Below, one piece after another: positions 6,433 to 6,990 of a stretch of DNA of 6,990 nt (position 1 is its first letter; the number at the start of each line of letters is the position of its first letter). The position numbers were made by a program, and so were the translations under genes. The stretch is from contig DAOUWN010000113.1 in NCBI GenBank assembly GCA_030667105.1, positions 1 through 6,990 on the forward strand, given 5' to 3'. This stretch comes from Deltaproteobacteria bacterium. Its GTDB lineage: Bacteria; Desulfobacterota; Desulfobacteria; C00003060. A model generated the notes under the pieces. The model was not told the DNA's origin. It did no database searches and worked only from the letters and a program-made list of their open reading frames with translations.

Positions 6433-6690
6433 TTATACGCCTGCCAGTTCTTCGTCTTCTGGTTCAATCCAGACAATGTGGGCCTTGTTGATAATGAAGA
6501 CCTTTCCAGAGCCTCCAGAGTATGCAGCATCAAATAGAACAACAAAAGGCTTATCTGATCCAGTAAATATGTCTGAAACCCGTCGTTCTGAACCTAGATT
6601 TACCTTGCCTTGTATGACACTACCTTCTACTGTTCTCACCGTAATTGCTGCAGGTCTGACTATTCTGTCCGCTTCAACCGGTGTTCCCAT
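6433..6690 (-). CDS. Small hypothetical protein resembling DUF6812
   Basis: An 85-residue acidic protein, probably beta-rich and cytoplasmic (no signal peptide or membrane helix). From memory it resembles the DUF6812 family: a VRTVEGSVIQGKVNL strand pair, then a RRVSDIFTGSDKPFVVLFDA segment and a C-terminal VFIINKAHIVWIEPEDE strand. The family has no established function. The start is the ATG at 6690, with GGAGG 8 bases upstream (6699-6703); an earlier in-frame start at 6759 would lie upstream of the predicted promoter and lacks a ribosome site. It lies just downstream of tRNA-Ala and apparently has its own promoter. Confidence 0.8.
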   Translation of the reverse strand: MGTPVEADRIVRPAAITVRTVEGSVIQGKVNLGSERRVSDIFTGSDKPFVVLFDAAYSGGSGKVFIINKAHIVWIEPEDEELAGV

Positions 6691-6698
6691 GATAAGAC

Positions 6699-6703
6699 CC
6701 TCC
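6699..6703 (-). promoter_or_regulatory. Ribosome binding site that decides the small gene's start
   Basis: GGAGG on the minus strand, 8 bases before the ATG at 6690. It favours the 85-residue form over a 108-residue reading. Confidence 0.75.
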
Positions 6704-6717
6704 CTGCTTGGCACAAG

Positions 6718-6746
6718 ATTATCATGATTCCAACAAAAAGGGTCAA
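6718..6746 (-). promoter_or_regulatory. Predicted sigma-70 promoter of the DUF6812-like gene
   Basis: On the minus strand, -35 TTGACC (6746-6741, 5 of 6), an exact 17-base spacer and -10 GATAAT (6723-6718, 5 of 6). Transcription would start near 6711, about 20 bases before the ATG at 6690. The -35 is part of the inverted repeat called as the tRNA terminator. Confidence 0.7.
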
Positions 6747-6762
6747 CCGAAATGACCAACCC
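6735..6762 (-). terminator. Probable intrinsic terminator of tRNA-Ala
   Basis: On the minus strand, GGGTTGGTC (6762-6754), loop ATTTC and GGTTGACCC (6748-6740) can form a 9-bp stem with four G-U pairs, followed at once by TTTTT (6739-6735). It begins 14 bases after the tRNA CCA. A shorter alternative fold pairs GGTCA with TGACC. Stem strength is modest. Confidence 0.55.
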
Positions 6763-6776
6763 ATCTCATAACAACT

Positions 6777-6852
6777 TGGTGGAGCTGAGGGGGATCGAAC
6801 CCCTGACCTCATGACTGCCAGTCATGCGCTCTCCCAGCTGAGCTACAGCCCC
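6777..6852 (-). tRNA. tRNA-Ala (anticodon GGC)
   Basis: The minus strand folds as a complete 76-base tRNA including an encoded CCA. The acceptor stem GGGGCTG pairs with CAGCTCC and contains the G3-U70 wobble, the main alanine identity element. The D arm GCTC...GAGC, the anticodon stem CATGA/TCATG with loop CTGGCAG (anticodon GGC, reading GCC and GCU codons) and the T arm with GGTTCGATCC are all intact. Confidence 0.98.
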
Positions 6853-6881
6853 GATCAGTCTGTTTTTTTCTGGCAGAAAAT

Positions 6882-6990
6882 TGACGGCTTCGTAAAAAGT
6901 CCATCTGCGGCGTTGCGCTTCATCCCCGCCCTGTTAAATTCTCGCTATGCGAGACGGCGGAGCCGATTTAACAGGGTAAATCATTGCGAC
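6882..6990. repeat. Structured intergenic repeat, part of a probable larger palindromic element
   Basis: This non-coding stretch begins near TGACGGCTTCGTAAAAAGTC and runs off the right edge. Its core (6929-6976) is an 11-bp inverted repeat, CCCTGTTAAAT and ATTTAACAGGG, enclosing two hairpins: TCTCGC-TAT-GCGAGA (6940-6954) and CGGC-GGA-GCCG (6955-6965). All junctions abut exactly, so the 48 bases form a three-way junction with unpaired bases only in the loops. Outside it, GTTGC (6912-6916) can pair with GCGAC (6986-6990), hinting that the palindrome continues past the window. A REP- or MITE-like mobile repeat is inferred; no transposase is visible. Confidence 0.65.

Overview
The window looks like a chromosomal segment from an anaerobic, mid-GC bacterium, most likely a Desulfobacterota (delta-proteobacterial) lineage. 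This is inference: it rests on the ferredoxin-linked indolepyruvate oxidoreductase pair, a strong sigma-54 promoter, a response-regulator fusion protein and a structured intergenic repeat. No taxonomic marker is complete here.

Left part, minus strand (about 4125 down to 1): a probable sigma-70 promoter at 4097-4125 reads into livG, an ABC ATPase of the branched-chain amino acid type. After it come iorA, iorB and the first 177 codons of lepA (elongation factor 4), which runs off the left edge. iorB and lepA overlap by four bases (GTGA) and are probably translationally coupled. iorA and iorB together make an indolepyruvate:ferredoxin oxidoreductase, which oxidises aryl pyruvates from aromatic amino acids to aryl-acetyl-CoA. 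An amino-acid-type transporter ATPase upstream fits amino acid catabolism, but the other transporter genes are absent.

Centre, plus strand (4183-5643): a near-consensus -24/-12 (sigma-54) promoter drives a single gene whose product joins a complete CheY-like receiver domain to an NrtA/NMT1-like ligand-binding domain. It has no signal peptide, so it should be a cytoplasmic, phosphorylation-linked ligand sensor. This is the most unusual object in the window. livG and this gene share a divergent intergenic region of about 200 bases that holds both promoters.

Right part, minus strand (5712-6852): a UspA-type universal stress protein with an ATP-binding motif, whose promoter carries a perfect 9-bp inverted repeat over the -10 region; a short protein resembling DUF6812; and tRNA-Ala(GGC). 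The probable tRNA terminator overlaps the -35 box of the small gene. From about 6882 to the right edge lies a structured non-coding repeat whose core folds on paper into a gap-free three-way junction, probably one arm of a larger palindromic element cut by the window edge.

No CRISPR array, transposase gene or rRNA was seen.
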